From the NCBI GenBank assembly GCA_014304965.1, contig JACRTZ010000009.1:1-14944 (forward strand): 14,944 nt of DNA. The letters are read 5' to 3'. The DNA comes from Vulcanimicrobiota bacterium. Its GTDB lineage: Bacteria; Vulcanimicrobiota; Vulcanimicrobiia; Vulcanimicrobiales; Vulcanimicrobiaceae. Made by a program: the position numbers and the translations under genes. Below, in pieces: positions 7,106 to 14,203 of the stretch. The notes below the pieces were generated by a model. That model searched no databases, was not told the DNA's origin, and worked only from the letters and a program-made list of their open reading frames with translations. Every line of letters starts with the position of its first letter. The stretch's first letter is position 1.

Positions 7106-8402
7106 TCGTCAGCCACCAATCGCGCAGCGAACCCACCACGAACGTCGAACCGGTCACGACGACGATCGTCCCGGTGTCGGCGTTCCGGCGCGCGATCGAA
7201 AGCGCTTCGACCGGATCGCTGACGGCACGGGCGGAAAAGCCGCGCGCTTGAGCGATGTTCACGAGGCGGTCGGTGCGCACGGCCTGATGGCCGGGCGCTT
7301 CGAAAGTGGTGAAGATGAACGAGGCCGGCAGCGCAAAGAACGCCTCCAGTACGCCGTTTGCATCCTTCGATTGTCCGATAGCGACCACGAACGTAAAGCG
7401 CCGGTCGCCGAACGTTTTTGCGAGGGCGTCGGCGAGATTCGAGGCCTTGTCGGGATTGTGTGCGACGTCGAAAATCGTCGGCGGAAACCCGGGGAAGAAT
7501 TCCATGCGGCCCGCGATCGCGAGCCGCGCCAATCCGTTTTCAATCGCTTGACGGCTCGGACGCAATCCCTCGCGCAGGCGCTCGAGCGCGACGATTGCCG
7601 TCGCCGCATTGCGTTGCTGAAAGTTCCCGAGCACGGGCAAGGACAGTTCGTAGGAATCGCTCCCGGTCGCAACCGTGAACGACTGTCCATACGGTTGACC
7701 CGCGCGCGCTTCGACTCGCGCCGCATCGGAAACCGCAACGAAGGGCGCTCCGGCGGAAGCCGCCGCCGCTTCGATGATAGCGCGCGCCGAGCCGGCGGCG
7801 TCGCTGACGAGCGGCACGCCGCGCTTCGCGATCCCGGCCTTGTCCACCGCGATCTCTTCGATCGTATCGCCGAGAATATCGGTATGATCTAGGCCGACGT
7901 TCGTGATGATCGACACTTCGGGCCGGATCAGGTTCGTGCCGTCGAGCGTTCCGCCGACGCCTACCTCGATTGCCGCGACGTCCACCGCCTCGCGTTCGAA
8001 ATACGAAAACGCGAGCGCGAGCAGGATCTCGTAGTAGGACGGAGGCCCGTAGTGCCGGCGCGTCGCTTCGATCGCGGGCAGCATGGAATCGAGCAGCTCC
8101 GCGAACGCGTCCTCGGGGATGGTGACGCCGTTTATTCGCGCGCGCTCCGTCATAGACGTCAGATGCGGCTTCGTGTGCAGACCGGTTTTCTTTCCGGCCG
8201 CCGCGAGCGCCGTCGCAATCATCGTCGCCGTGGAACCCTTACCGCTCGTTCCGCCGACGTGAATGGTCGGGTACTTGAGATGCGGGTCGCCGAGATTCGC
8301 GAGAAATGCGCGCATCCGGTCGAGACGCCCCGGATGGCGGCGCGACGCGCTTTCGTCGATCGCCGACAGCAGGTAGTCGGAAGCTTCGCGATACGTTTTC
8401 AT
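7080..8402 (-). CDS. folC: Folylpolyglutamate / dihydrofolate synthase
   Basis: Mur-ligase-type enzyme that uses ATP to add glutamate to dihydropteroate (making dihydrofolate) and/or to extend folate polyglutamates. In 440 residues: the P-loop GTSGKGS (51-57), HLTSMTERARING (80-92), EVGVGGTLDGTN (146-157), ITNVGLDHTDILGDTIEEIA (166-185) continuing to the DKAGIAK motif, AGRMEFF (297-303), DVAHNPDK (312-319), and a C-terminal ligase domain ending VTGSTFVVGSLRD. The ATG lies 4 bases after the mogA stop, so it is probably cotranscribed and translationally coupled. With folP, folB and folK it covers four consecutive folate steps. Whether it has both DHFS and FPGS activity cannot be told here. Confidence 0.93.
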   Translation of the reverse strand: MKTYREASDYLLSAIDESASRRHPGRLDRMRAFLANLGDPHLKYPTIHVGGTSGKGSTATMIATALAAAGKKTGLHTKPHLTSMTERARINGVTIPEDAFAELLDSMLPAIEATRRHYGPPSYYEILLALAFSYFEREAVDVAAIEVGVGGTLDGTNLIRPEVSIITNVGLDHTDILGDTIEEIAVDKAGIAKRGVPLVSDAAGSARAIIEAAAASAGAPFVAVSDAARVEARAGQPYGQSFTVATGSDSYELSLPVLGNFQQRNAATAIVALERLREGLRPSRQAIENGLARLAIAGRMEFFPGFPPTIFDVAHNPDKASNLADALAKTFGDRRFTFVVAIGQSKDANGVLEAFFALPASFIFTTFEAPGHQAVRTDRLVNIAQARGFSARAVSDPVEALSIARRNADTGTIVVVTGSTFVVGSLRDWWLTNVGVRSTN

Positions 8403-8406
8403 GGCG

Positions 8407-8895
8407 TCAGCCGTCGGCGACGTCGCCCGAAAGCAGGTCGAGCGCGTGCGGCAGCGCCGGCAAGATCGCCCCGAGCGTCTCGCGCACGGCCTTGGGACTT
8501 CCCGGCAAGTTTACGATCAGCGTGTTTCCGCGAACGCCCGCGACGCCGCGCGACAGCATCGCGGTCTTGACGATCGCAAGCGAGGCCGCCCGCATCGCTT
8601 CGCCGATCCCGGGAACCTCGTAGTCTAAGATCGCCGACGTCGCTTGCGGCGTCCGATCGCGCGGCGCCAGGCCCGTCCCTCCGCTCGTCACGATCAGCCC
8701 CATGCCCTTGGAATCGCACAATTCGATCAATTCCGCCTGCAGGGCGGCCGGCTCGTCGGCCAGCACGCGCGTTTCGGCGATCTCGAAACTACTGCCGAGC
8801 ACCTCGCGCACGACGGGAATGCACGCGTCCGGGCGTGTGCCCGCAGCCGCTCGATCGGACAACACGACGACCGCGGCGCGATACGGCGCGCTCAT
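8407..8895 (-). CDS. mogA: Molybdopterin adenylyltransferase, MogA/MoaB family
   Basis: Adenylylates molybdopterin before molybdate insertion by MoeA. The 162 residues form one MoCF_biosynth domain: VVVLSDRAAAG (9-19), TSGGTG (70-75) followed by LAPRDRTPQAT, PGIGEAMR (95-102), AMLSRGVAG (112-120), and NLPGSPKAVRETL (129-141). The ATG at 8895-8893 is preferred over an ATG four codons upstream because its ATGA overlaps the moaC stop, matching the packing of neighbouring junctions. MogA and MoaB are hard to separate by reading; as the only such gene seen here, with moaC before it, mogA is a reasonable symbol. Confidence 0.88.
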   Translation of the reverse strand: MSAPYRAAVVVLSDRAAAGTRPDACIPVVREVLGSSFEIAETRVLADEPAALQAELIELCDSKGMGLIVTSGGTGLAPRDRTPQATSAILDYEVPGIGEAMRAASLAIVKTAMLSRGVAGVRGNTLIVNLPGSPKAVRETLGAILPALPHALDLLSGDVADG

Positions 8896-9371
8896 CGAGC
8901 CGACCAATGCCCACTCTTGCCGCCCCGCTTTTCGACGAGCCGCAACGACTCGATGACGATGTCCTTTTCGACGGCTTTCGTCATGTCGTAGATCGTCAGC
9001 GCGGCAACTGCGGCGGCAGTGAGCGCTTCCATTTCGACGCCGGTCTGCGCGTTCGTCGAGGCGCTTGCCTCAACGTCAAGGACGCCGGGCGCGGACCACC
9101 GGAATTCGACCGAGACGTTCGCGAGCGGCAACGGGTGCGCGAGCGGAATCAAATCGGCCGTCTTCTTTGCGGCCATGATGCCGGCGATTTGCGCGGCGAC
9201 CAGCGCGTCTCCCTTGGCAAGCGTTGCATCCTTGAGCGCCCGTTCGGCCGCTTCGCCCATGCGGATCGAAGCGCGCGCGCGTGCGAAGCGTTCGCTCGCG
9301 TCCTTCGAACCGACGTCGACCATCGTGAGGCCACCGTCGGGACGAATGTGGCTCGGGCGGCCGGCGCTCAC
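8892..9371 (-). CDS. moaC: Cyclic pyranopterin monophosphate synthase
   Basis: Turns the MoaA product 3',8-cyclo-dihydro-GTP into cyclic pyranopterin monophosphate, an early step of molybdenum cofactor synthesis. From the GTG at 9371-9369 the product is 159 residues, the normal length, with LTMVDVGSKD (15-24), AAKKTADLIPLAHPLPL (67-83), TGVEMEALTAAAVAALTIYD (110-129), KAVEKDI (132-138) and the C-terminal KSGHW. The open frame continues 61 codons upstream, but that part reads as Arg-rich shadow of the preceding membrane gene. The GTGA overlap with that gene's stop supports the GTG. moaA, moaE and moeA are not in the window. Confidence 0.93.
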   Translation of the reverse strand: MSAGRPSHIRPDGGLTMVDVGSKDASERFARARASIRMGEAAERALKDATLAKGDALVAAQIAGIMAAKKTADLIPLAHPLPLANVSVEFRWSAPGVLDVEASASTNAQTGVEMEALTAAAVAALTIYDMTKAVEKDIVIESLRLVEKRGGKSGHWSAR

Positions 9372-9550
9372 GTCGTCCGCGCGCCCGCGAAGCGCATCCA
9401 AACCAGTGCGAGAACGCCGAGCACCGCAAACAACACGGCGTGCAGGTGATGCGGGCCGGGATGCGATGCTCCAAATTGCAGTGCGCCGGTCCAATAGGCG
9501 ACGGCAAGCGCGAAACAGACGATGGCGAGAACGATGGCGAGCGGTTTCAT
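9368..9550 (-). CDS. Small two-helix membrane protein of unknown function
   Basis: 60 residues with two hydrophobic stretches (about 3-20 and 37-54). They are joined by a short loop, GASHPGPHHLHA (27-38), containing four histidines (H30, H34, H35, H37), and the protein ends R-F-A-G-A-R-T-T. Both junctions are coding-like: the ATG overlaps the uppP stop (ATGA) and the stop overlaps the moaC GTG (GTGA). This packing is the main reason for calling it real. I do not recognise a family. An alternative start 20 codons upstream lies wholly inside uppP and is less likely. The role is unknown; neighbours point equally to the envelope (uppP) and to molybdenum cofactor synthesis. Confidence 0.72.
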   Translation of the reverse strand: MKPLAIVLAIVCFALAVAYWTGALQFGASHPGPHHLHAVLFAVLGVLALVWMRFAGARTT

Positions 9551-10401
9551 GCAATAACTTTCGTGAGCGCGAGGACGAGACAGACGCCCCCGAAGATCAA
9601 GCAATACCATCCGAACGGGCGCAAATCATTCGTGTGAAAGTAGCGCGTCAGAAATGCGACCGAGCCGTAGGCGGTGACGCCCGCCACGACCGCCCCGATC
9701 GCCGATTCCACGAGAATACCGTGCGCTTCGGGGACGAACAAACGAGGAATCTCCAGCACCGAGGCCGCCCCGATTGCGGGCGTCGCGAGCAAAAACGAAA
9801 AGCGTGCGGCATCGTCGTGCGTTAAATCGTGAAGCAGCCCCGTGACGATGGATGCCCCCGAGCGTGAGATACCAGGAAAGAGCGCCGCCGCCTGCGACAA
9901 ACCGATCGTCGCAGCGCTACGAAACGACAGCCCTTCGATATCCTTCGGCGGCGGGGAGCCCGGGCCACGCTCCACGCGCCGCAGCCGCTCTCCGAAGAAC
10001 ATCACGAGGCCGTTCAGGATTAAGAAACCGGCGACGAGCGCGCTCGATCCGAACATCGCGCGTACGGGATGCTGGAGAAACACTCCCGCGATTGCAAGCG
10101 GAATCGTCCCCGCAACCAGCAGCCAGCCGAGGCGCGCGCCCGGCTCGTCGAGCTTTCCGGTGATGACGCTGCGCACGAGCCCGGATGCGATCCGAATCCA
10201 GTCCTTGCGATAAAACACCACCAGCGCAATCGCCGTGCCCAAATGCAACGCCACGACGAAGGCAAGGAACGTGGGGTCGCTTCGGTCCACCGGCCAGCGC
10301 AGCAGCGCCGGAATCAAAACGGTGTGACCTAAACTCGACACCGGGAACAACTCGCTGATGCCCTGCAATATGGCGAGCGCCATCGCCTGCAAGAACGTCA
10401 C
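9547..10401 (-). CDS. uppP: Undecaprenyl-diphosphate phosphatase (BacA family)
   Basis: Integral membrane phosphatase that recycles undecaprenyl diphosphate to the monophosphate, the lipid carrier for peptidoglycan and other envelope polymers; members of the family confer bacitracin tolerance. In 284 residues, motif 1 is QGISELFPVSSLGH (13-26), with E17, S22/S23 and H26. Motif 2 is PGISRSGASIVTGLL (176-190) with R180, followed by D197-AARFSFLLATPAIGAA. About seven to eight hydrophobic segments are visible. The GTG at 10401 starts 15 bases after the tonB stop; an ATG six codons in (M7) is also possible. It links by theme with the PBP gene further along the same run. Confidence 0.94.
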   Translation of the reverse strand: MTFLQAMALAILQGISELFPVSSLGHTVLIPALLRWPVDRSDPTFLAFVVALHLGTAIALVVFYRKDWIRIASGLVRSVITGKLDEPGARLGWLLVAGTIPLAIAGVFLQHPVRAMFGSSALVAGFLILNGLVMFFGERLRRVERGPGSPPPKDIEGLSFRSAATIGLSQAAALFPGISRSGASIVTGLLHDLTHDDAARFSFLLATPAIGAASVLEIPRLFVPEAHGILVESAIGAVVAGVTAYGSVAFLTRYFHTNDLRPFGWYCLIFGGVCLVLALTKVIA

Positions 10402-10416
10402 GATGTCAACCGCGCG

Positions 10417-11187
10417 TTATTGCGAGGTGAATTCGACGACGAATAGGTACACGCCGGCAGTTTTTTGACAATCTTCGACTTCCGGCGCATAGCGGCTGTT
10501 GCGCGCTGCCTTGAGCGCTTCTTGATCGAGCGATTGGTTGCCGGCACTTTTGAAGATGCTCACGTTGTTGACGCCGCCCGTAGCCGACAACGAAACCTTG
10601 ACCGTGGCCGTGCCGACGGCACCCTGCTGGCGCGCCATTTCCGGATAATCCGCTTCGGCCTTTTGCGTCGTCTTCGCGTCTTGGTGCGGCGATGCGCACG
10701 TCGGACGTTGCGGCGTGGGCGGCGGAGGCGGCGGGCCGGTTGCCGGCGCGGCGGTGGACGGCGGAGCGGGCGGCGCCGAGGCAACGTTGCCGTTAGGCAC
10801 GCCGTTTTCGCTGCCTCGCTGCGGCGCGACGTACTGCTTTTCGGCCGACGACGTGTCGCCCTTATTGCTCGTCTTCGGAACGTTAAGCTTGAGCTTGGCC
10901 TGCGGCGGCGGATTTGTGGATTTCACCGGCGGCGGCGTGGCGTTGGGCGGCGGCGTCGGCGGCGGAGGCGTGGGCGTGGGCCGTGGGGTCGGCACGACGA
11001 CCTTGATCTTCTTGGTGACCGAGACTTTTTGTTCTTTCTCTTCCGTCGACTGGTACGGCTTGTACGGCAGCAAGCTGCCGAACACAAAGTGCCCGACGAT
11101 CGAGATCGCGAATGCCCACAGGAGAAACGAGCGCGTTCGCTCGCCCGTGGTGACCGGCACCGGCGTGATCGGGGCGGGCTTGGCCAT
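10417..11187 (-). CDS. tonB: TonB-family energy transducer
   Basis: Periplasm-spanning protein that passes energy from the ExbB/ExbD proton channel to outer-membrane transporters. In 256 residues there is a short cytoplasmic N-terminus, one membrane helix (21-40) containing S29-IVGH33, which fits the functionally important SxxxH of the TonB anchor, a Pro-rich periplasmic stretch (66-95 and 138-160), and a C-terminal TonB fold (about 178-256) with YPEMARQQGAVGTATVKVSL. C164 and C240 bracket the C-terminal domain and could pair in the periplasm. The ATG overlaps the preceding exbD stop (TAATG). No outer-membrane receptor or siderophore gene is nearby, so the substrate is unknown. A Tol-type role is less likely given the TonB-type C-terminus. 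Confidence 0.88.
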   Translation of the reverse strand: MAKPAPITPVPVTTGERTRSFLLWAFAISIVGHFVFGSLLPYKPYQSTEEKEQKVSVTKKIKVVVPTPRPTPTPPPPTPPPNATPPPVKSTNPPPQAKLKLNVPKTSNKGDTSSAEKQYVAPQRGSENGVPNGNVASAPPAPPSTAAPATGPPPPPPTPQRPTCASPHQDAKTTQKAEADYPEMARQQGAVGTATVKVSLSATGGVNNVSIFKSAGNQSLDQEALKAARNSRYAPEVEDCQKTAGVYLFVVEFTSQ

Positions 11188-11600
11188 TAGGTCTTCTGTC
11201 CCTCGATGTGATTGGCCAAACCGAAGTTCGTAAGGTTTTCGTTCTTCGCCGCGTCCATCACCTGAAGCACGGTCCCGTAGCTCGACTTCGGATCGGCCTT
11301 GATGATGACGCTCTTGTAGACGTGATTGGTCTGATCTTGCAGCGCCTTGAAACCGCCCGCCGCTTGTTGAATCGTGAAGGTCTTCGATCCGATTTGAATG
11401 TTGTTCTTGTCGTCGATGATCACGACGATCTGAGAATCCTTGACCTTGTCTTTGTTCTTGGCATCGGGCAGCTTCGGCTCTTTGGTGACGGCCGCGAGGA
11501 TGATGAAGATGATGAGCAGCACCAGCAGCACGTCCGTAAAGGGCGTGATGTTGATGGTCGACATAACCTCGTCGTCGCCCTGACCTTGCGAAACGGCCAT
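11187..11600 (-). CDS. exbD: ExbD/TolR-family protein, second copy
   Basis: 137 residues: a short cytoplasmic end, one membrane helix (about 23-40) starting in INITPFTDVLLVLLIIF (16-32), which carries the protonatable D23, and a periplasmic domain (about 55-137). It forms the proton channel with ExbB. The transmembrane part is almost identical to the first ExbD copy just upstream, while the periplasmic domains differ clearly (here SYGTVLQVMDAAKNENLTNFG against APYGVIIRILDAAKEAN). The ATG shares a base with the upstream stop (TAATG), as does its own stop with tonB. Tandem exbD genes probably give a mixed or specialised complex. Confidence 0.9.
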   Translation of the reverse strand: MAVSQGQGDDEVMSTINITPFTDVLLVLLIIFIILAAVTKEPKLPDAKNKDKVKDSQIVVIIDDKNNIQIGSKTFTIQQAAGGFKALQDQTNHVYKSVIIKADPKSSYGTVLQVMDAAKNENLTNFGLANHIEGQKT

Positions 11601-12013
11601 TATGAGGTCACGAACCCGACGTCGTCGAGGTTCGCCTCTTTGGCCGCGTCGAGAATCCTGATGATGACGCCGTACGGCGCTTTGGCGTCGGCGGTGATCG
11701 AAACGTGCAAACGCCCGCGCCGCGCCGACGTATTGGCCATCACGTCGTAGATGTGCCCTGCATCGGTCCGGTTGTTGTCCACGAAGATGACACCCTTGGA
11801 GTTGACCTGGATGTCGATCTCCTTCTTCGGATCGTTCTTGGCCGACGAGGGATTGTTATTGTGGTTCGGCAGTTCTTTCTGAAAGCCGGGCGGCGTGATC
11901 AGTGCAGCGAGAATCATGAAGATGATCAGGAGCACCAACAGCACGTCCGTAAACGGCGTGATGTTGATCTCCGCCATGACTTCTTCTTCTTGCTTTGCCG
12001 CGAGCAGCGACAT
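11600..12013 (-). CDS. exbD: ExbD/TolR-family protein, first copy
   Basis: 137 residues with the membrane helix (about 23-40) starting in INITPFTDVLLVLLIIF (16-32), including D23, the conserved channel aspartate. After an Asn/Pro-rich linker (48-62) comes the periplasmic domain with EIDIQVNSKGVIFVDNN (65-81) and the C-terminal RILDAAKEANLDDVGFV (119-135), a standard ExbD/TolR ending. It starts 6 bases after exbB and its stop overlaps the second exbD. Same length as the second copy, consistent with a tandem duplication followed by divergence outside the membrane part. Confidence 0.9.
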   Translation of the reverse strand: MSLLAAKQEEEVMAEINITPFTDVLLVLLIIFMILAALITPPGFQKELPNHNNNPSSAKNDPKKEIDIQVNSKGVIFVDNNRTDAGHIYDVMANTSARRGRLHVSITADAKAPYGVIIRILDAAKEANLDDVGFVTS

Positions 12014-12019
12014 GGCAGT

Positions 12020-12718
12020 TTACTTCGCGGACGCCGGTGCCGTGCCGCCACCGGTGGTGGTCGGCTTGTAGAGATCGGTGGGAATCGGCTCGCCGACGTT
12101 GTGGAAGTGAAGCATCTCGGCAAGCTGGTTCGCCGCGACGATCATCTCTTGGTTGTACGCTTTGATGCGCGTGCGGAAGTAGTTGAAGAAAATAACCGCG
12201 ATGACGGCCACGAACAGACCGGCCGCCGTCGTGATCAGCGCTTCGCCGACGCCCGCAGCGACGACCGCGGGGCTCGAATTGCCCTTGATCGCGATATCGT
12301 CGAAGGCGTGGATGATGCCGAGGACGGTTCCGAAAAGGCCGACGAACGGCGCGATGACCGCGATGGTTCCGATGACTGCCAAGTTGCGCTCCAGGGAGTT
12401 CAGATGTTCCATTAACGCTATGGAGAGCGCATCTGTGATGTCCGCGCGATTCTTGTTTCCGCGCAGCAGCCCGAACTCGAGAATCTTCGGAAGCATGCCT
12501 TTGTTCTGACGGCAGATCTTGATCGCGCCGGGGATGTCGTCGACCGCGATGCGTGCACCGATCTGACGCAGCAGCTGCTTGCTGTCTCCGTGCTGCTGGG
12601 CGAAAAAGACAAGCCGCTCGATGACGATAGCAACCGCCGCGATCGAGCAGATGAGCAAACCGATCATCGCCGGTCCGCCGCGTTGTAAGAAACCTATGAA
12701 GTTACCGAAGAAATCCAC
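12020..12718 (-). CDS. exbB: ExbB/TolQ/MotA-family proton channel protein
   Basis: Pentamer-forming inner-membrane channel subunit of the TonB energy complex. In 232 residues there are three membrane helices (about 16-38, 113-136 and 157-180) with a cytoplasmic loop between the first and second. Typical blocks are IAPFVGLFGTVLGIIHAF (122-139) and GVGEALITTAAGLFVAV (156-172), with the polar E159 and T163 in the last helix. The C-terminal tail (212-232) is Pro/Thr/Gly-rich. The start is GTG at 12718, with GGAGG 10 bases upstream. It is first in the exbB-exbD-exbD-tonB set and follows the largest gap of the window, so a promoter just upstream is likely. Confidence 0.92.
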   Translation of the reverse strand: MDFFGNFIGFLQRGGPAMIGLLICSIAAVAIVIERLVFFAQQHGDSKQLLRQIGARIAVDDIPGAIKICRQNKGMLPKILEFGLLRGNKNRADITDALSIALMEHLNSLERNLAVIGTIAVIAPFVGLFGTVLGIIHAFDDIAIKGNSSPAVVAAGVGEALITTAAGLFVAVIAVIFFNYFRTRIKAYNQEMIVAANQLAEMLHFHNVGEPIPTDLYKPTTTGGGTAPASAK

Positions 12719-12838
12719 GCTGTGCGTGCCTCCAGACTGTCTACGCGGTGTGCATACGGACGCAAGCGACGAAGCGGTCCCGTCGCGAGGTCAGCCTATT
12801 TCCCGGAGTCCGGGCTTTTCCCTCGCCTTCCCGAGCGG
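12719..12838 (-). other. 120-base intergenic region before exbB
   Basis: The largest non-coding gap in the window. It holds a short GC-rich inverted repeat (CCCGGAGTCCGGG, 12802-12814) and the exbB ribosome-binding site. The hairpin is followed by CTTTTC only when read on the plus strand; for the minus-strand transcript it is followed by AAATAGG, so it is not a good terminator for the gene before it. A promoter for the exb-to-xseA run is expected here, but I see no -35/-10 pair I would defend. Confidence 0.4.
12729..12733 (-). promoter_or_regulatory. Ribosome-binding site of exbB
   Basis: GGAGG on the minus strand, 10 bases before the GTG at 12718-12716. It is the strongest Shine-Dalgarno-like match I noticed in the window and supports the GTG start of the first gene after the 120-base gap. 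Confidence 0.65.
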
Positions 12839-14143
12839 TCACTTGGTCCCGTTCAGCTGCTTGATTCTTGTCTCGATTGCGGCAGTCAGGGCGGCGTTGG
12901 AGCCTTTCTTGGACAGTTCATCCGCCTTCTGAAGAAAGATCAGGGCATCCGCCTTCTTACCCTCATTTGCCAAAGCGATACCTTGAGCGAAATTCCCCAT
13001 CGCGCTGTTAGGGTCGGCGGCTAACGCCTTAAGAGAATCTGCTTTCGCACGCGCGTTGTCCGGCTTGTCGCCATTGAGCGCCGCCAGAGCGGCCTGGGAC
13101 CAAAACAGCGCGGCCCGAGAGGGAGCGTCTGCTGCGCCCTGCTCCAACATGGTCGCGGCGTCGGCATACTTGGAAGCCGCCCTCAAAACATCTGCCTTCT
13201 TGCCATAATACATTTCAAAAGAAATCTCCCCGTCCAGCGAAGTTGGATCGAGCTGTTTGATCTCCGAAGCGATCTGTCGCGCCTTATCAGTCGCGTCTTG
13301 AGCCAAGTACGTCGCGACGAGATAGGAATCGGAAGTAACCTGTGCCTTGGCAGACGGCTTCTCCGTACTAACGAAAGCCCTGGCCTTCTCCAGATCTGCC
13401 GCTGCCGAGGAATAGTCGTTTGACAAATACTCGGCTGTCCCAAGTGAACTGTACGAGTTAAAGCCTGGGGCATAAGCTACGGCTCGTTTGCCGAACGTGA
13501 CCGCAGTCGGATAATTTTTAGCGTTTATGGCAGTGACGGAAGCCTGGTAGTATGCGCTCGCCGCGAGCGCCTGATAGTTTTGCGGCACCGAGCCCGCCTT
13601 ATCGAAGGACGCTGCCGCAGCCGAAAACTCGTTGAGGTAGAAGTTCGCGACACCGACGTCAACCAAAGCGCGCTTGTCGTCGGGATGCGCGGCGAGGTAG
13701 GTAGTGAGCGCGGTTCGTGCCCCGCTGAAGTTGCCGGCCTTGAGCATCCGCTCGTCCTGACCAAGCTCGCCGGCCTCTTCGGGCGCCGCGGCCACACCTG
13801 CCGTAGTGAACTTCAACGAAAAGCTGTAGAACGACAATTGCGGCTTGTTGCCCTTGGTGGCCGGACGGTACGTCGAGGACTGCGCGATCTCGAGCGCAGC
13901 CGCATTGTCGGCCGGGTTTGTCGAGCTGATGATGCGCTGCACCTTAAAAGTGCCGTCCTTGTTCACGAGCACCTGAACGATGACGGTGCCGGCGCCTGCG
14001 GCGGCGGACGTCGCGGTCCCGCGTTTGACCAGTTTGGCCGGCGTATAATAGTTGGTTGTTGCCGGCCGATCGGCGGCCGAAGCCGCGAGCGGGAGAGCGA
14101 CGAGCGCGCACCCGAGCGCGAAAACCGAGGACGTGCGAGCCAT
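12839..14143 (-). CDS. Secreted protein with N-terminal TonB-like domain and TPR-like repeats
   Basis: 434 residues. A signal peptide (1-23; hydrophobic 8-20, A21-S-A23 cleavage motif) places it in the periplasm. Residues about 35-114 resemble a TonB C-terminal fold: GTVIVQVLVNKDGTFKVQRI (52-71), then an Ala-rich helix ALEIAQSSTYRPA (83-95) and a last strand. From about 128 to 430 the sequence is helical, in repeated pairs like TPR units (for example A165-NFYLNEFSAAAASFDKA, G235-TAEYLSNDYSSAAADLEKA and GIALANEGKKADALIFLQKA at 388-407). The start has AGAGG 5 bases upstream. No catalytic motif is seen. Its place before exbB suggests a periplasmic partner or scaffold of the TonB complex, but a separate promoter after it is possible. 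Its 3' half is visibly less GC-rich than the neighbours. Confidence 0.82.
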   Translation of the reverse strand: MARTSSVFALGCALVALPLAASAADRPATTNYYTPAKLVKRGTATSAAAGAGTVIVQVLVNKDGTFKVQRIISSTNPADNAAALEIAQSSTYRPATKGNKPQLSFYSFSLKFTTAGVAAAPEEAGELGQDERMLKAGNFSGARTALTTYLAAHPDDKRALVDVGVANFYLNEFSAAAASFDKAGSVPQNYQALAASAYYQASVTAINAKNYPTAVTFGKRAVAYAPGFNSYSSLGTAEYLSNDYSSAAADLEKARAFVSTEKPSAKAQVTSDSYLVATYLAQDATDKARQIASEIKQLDPTSLDGEISFEMYYGKKADVLRAASKYADAATMLEQGAADAPSRAALFWSQAALAALNGDKPDNARAKADSLKALAADPNSAMGNFAQGIALANEGKKADALIFLQKADELSKKGSNAALTAAIETRIKQLNGTK

Positions 14144-14203
14144 GTCTACCTCTATCCGAGTCGGAGTCTTTCCGTAAGTAACGCCGCCGGTGAGGCGGAC
14201 GTT
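14144..14203 (-). other. 60-base gap between tyrA and the TPR-like gene
   Basis: Contains a 5-base-stem inverted repeat (CCGCC/GGCGG, 14184-14198) right after the tyrA stop, without a following T-run, and the ribosome-binding site of the next gene. It could be a weak terminator or nothing; no convincing promoter is seen. Confidence 0.3.
14149..14153 (-). promoter_or_regulatory. Ribosome-binding site of the TPR-like gene
   Basis: AGAGG lies 5 bases before the ATG at 14143-14141 and supports the start that yields a proper signal peptide. Confidence 0.6.

Noticed and set aside
9372..9554. 61-codon N-terminal extension of MoaC
   Set aside because: Arg-rich shadow of the small membrane protein gene. 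The GTG at 9371 gives normal MoaC length and the same GTGA overlap seen at other junctions.
12802..12814. GC-rich hairpin CCCGGAGTCCGGG as a terminator after the TPR-like gene
   Set aside because: The T-rich stretch follows it only on the plus strand, where no gene runs into it. On the minus strand it is followed by AAATAGG, so an intrinsic terminator is not supported.
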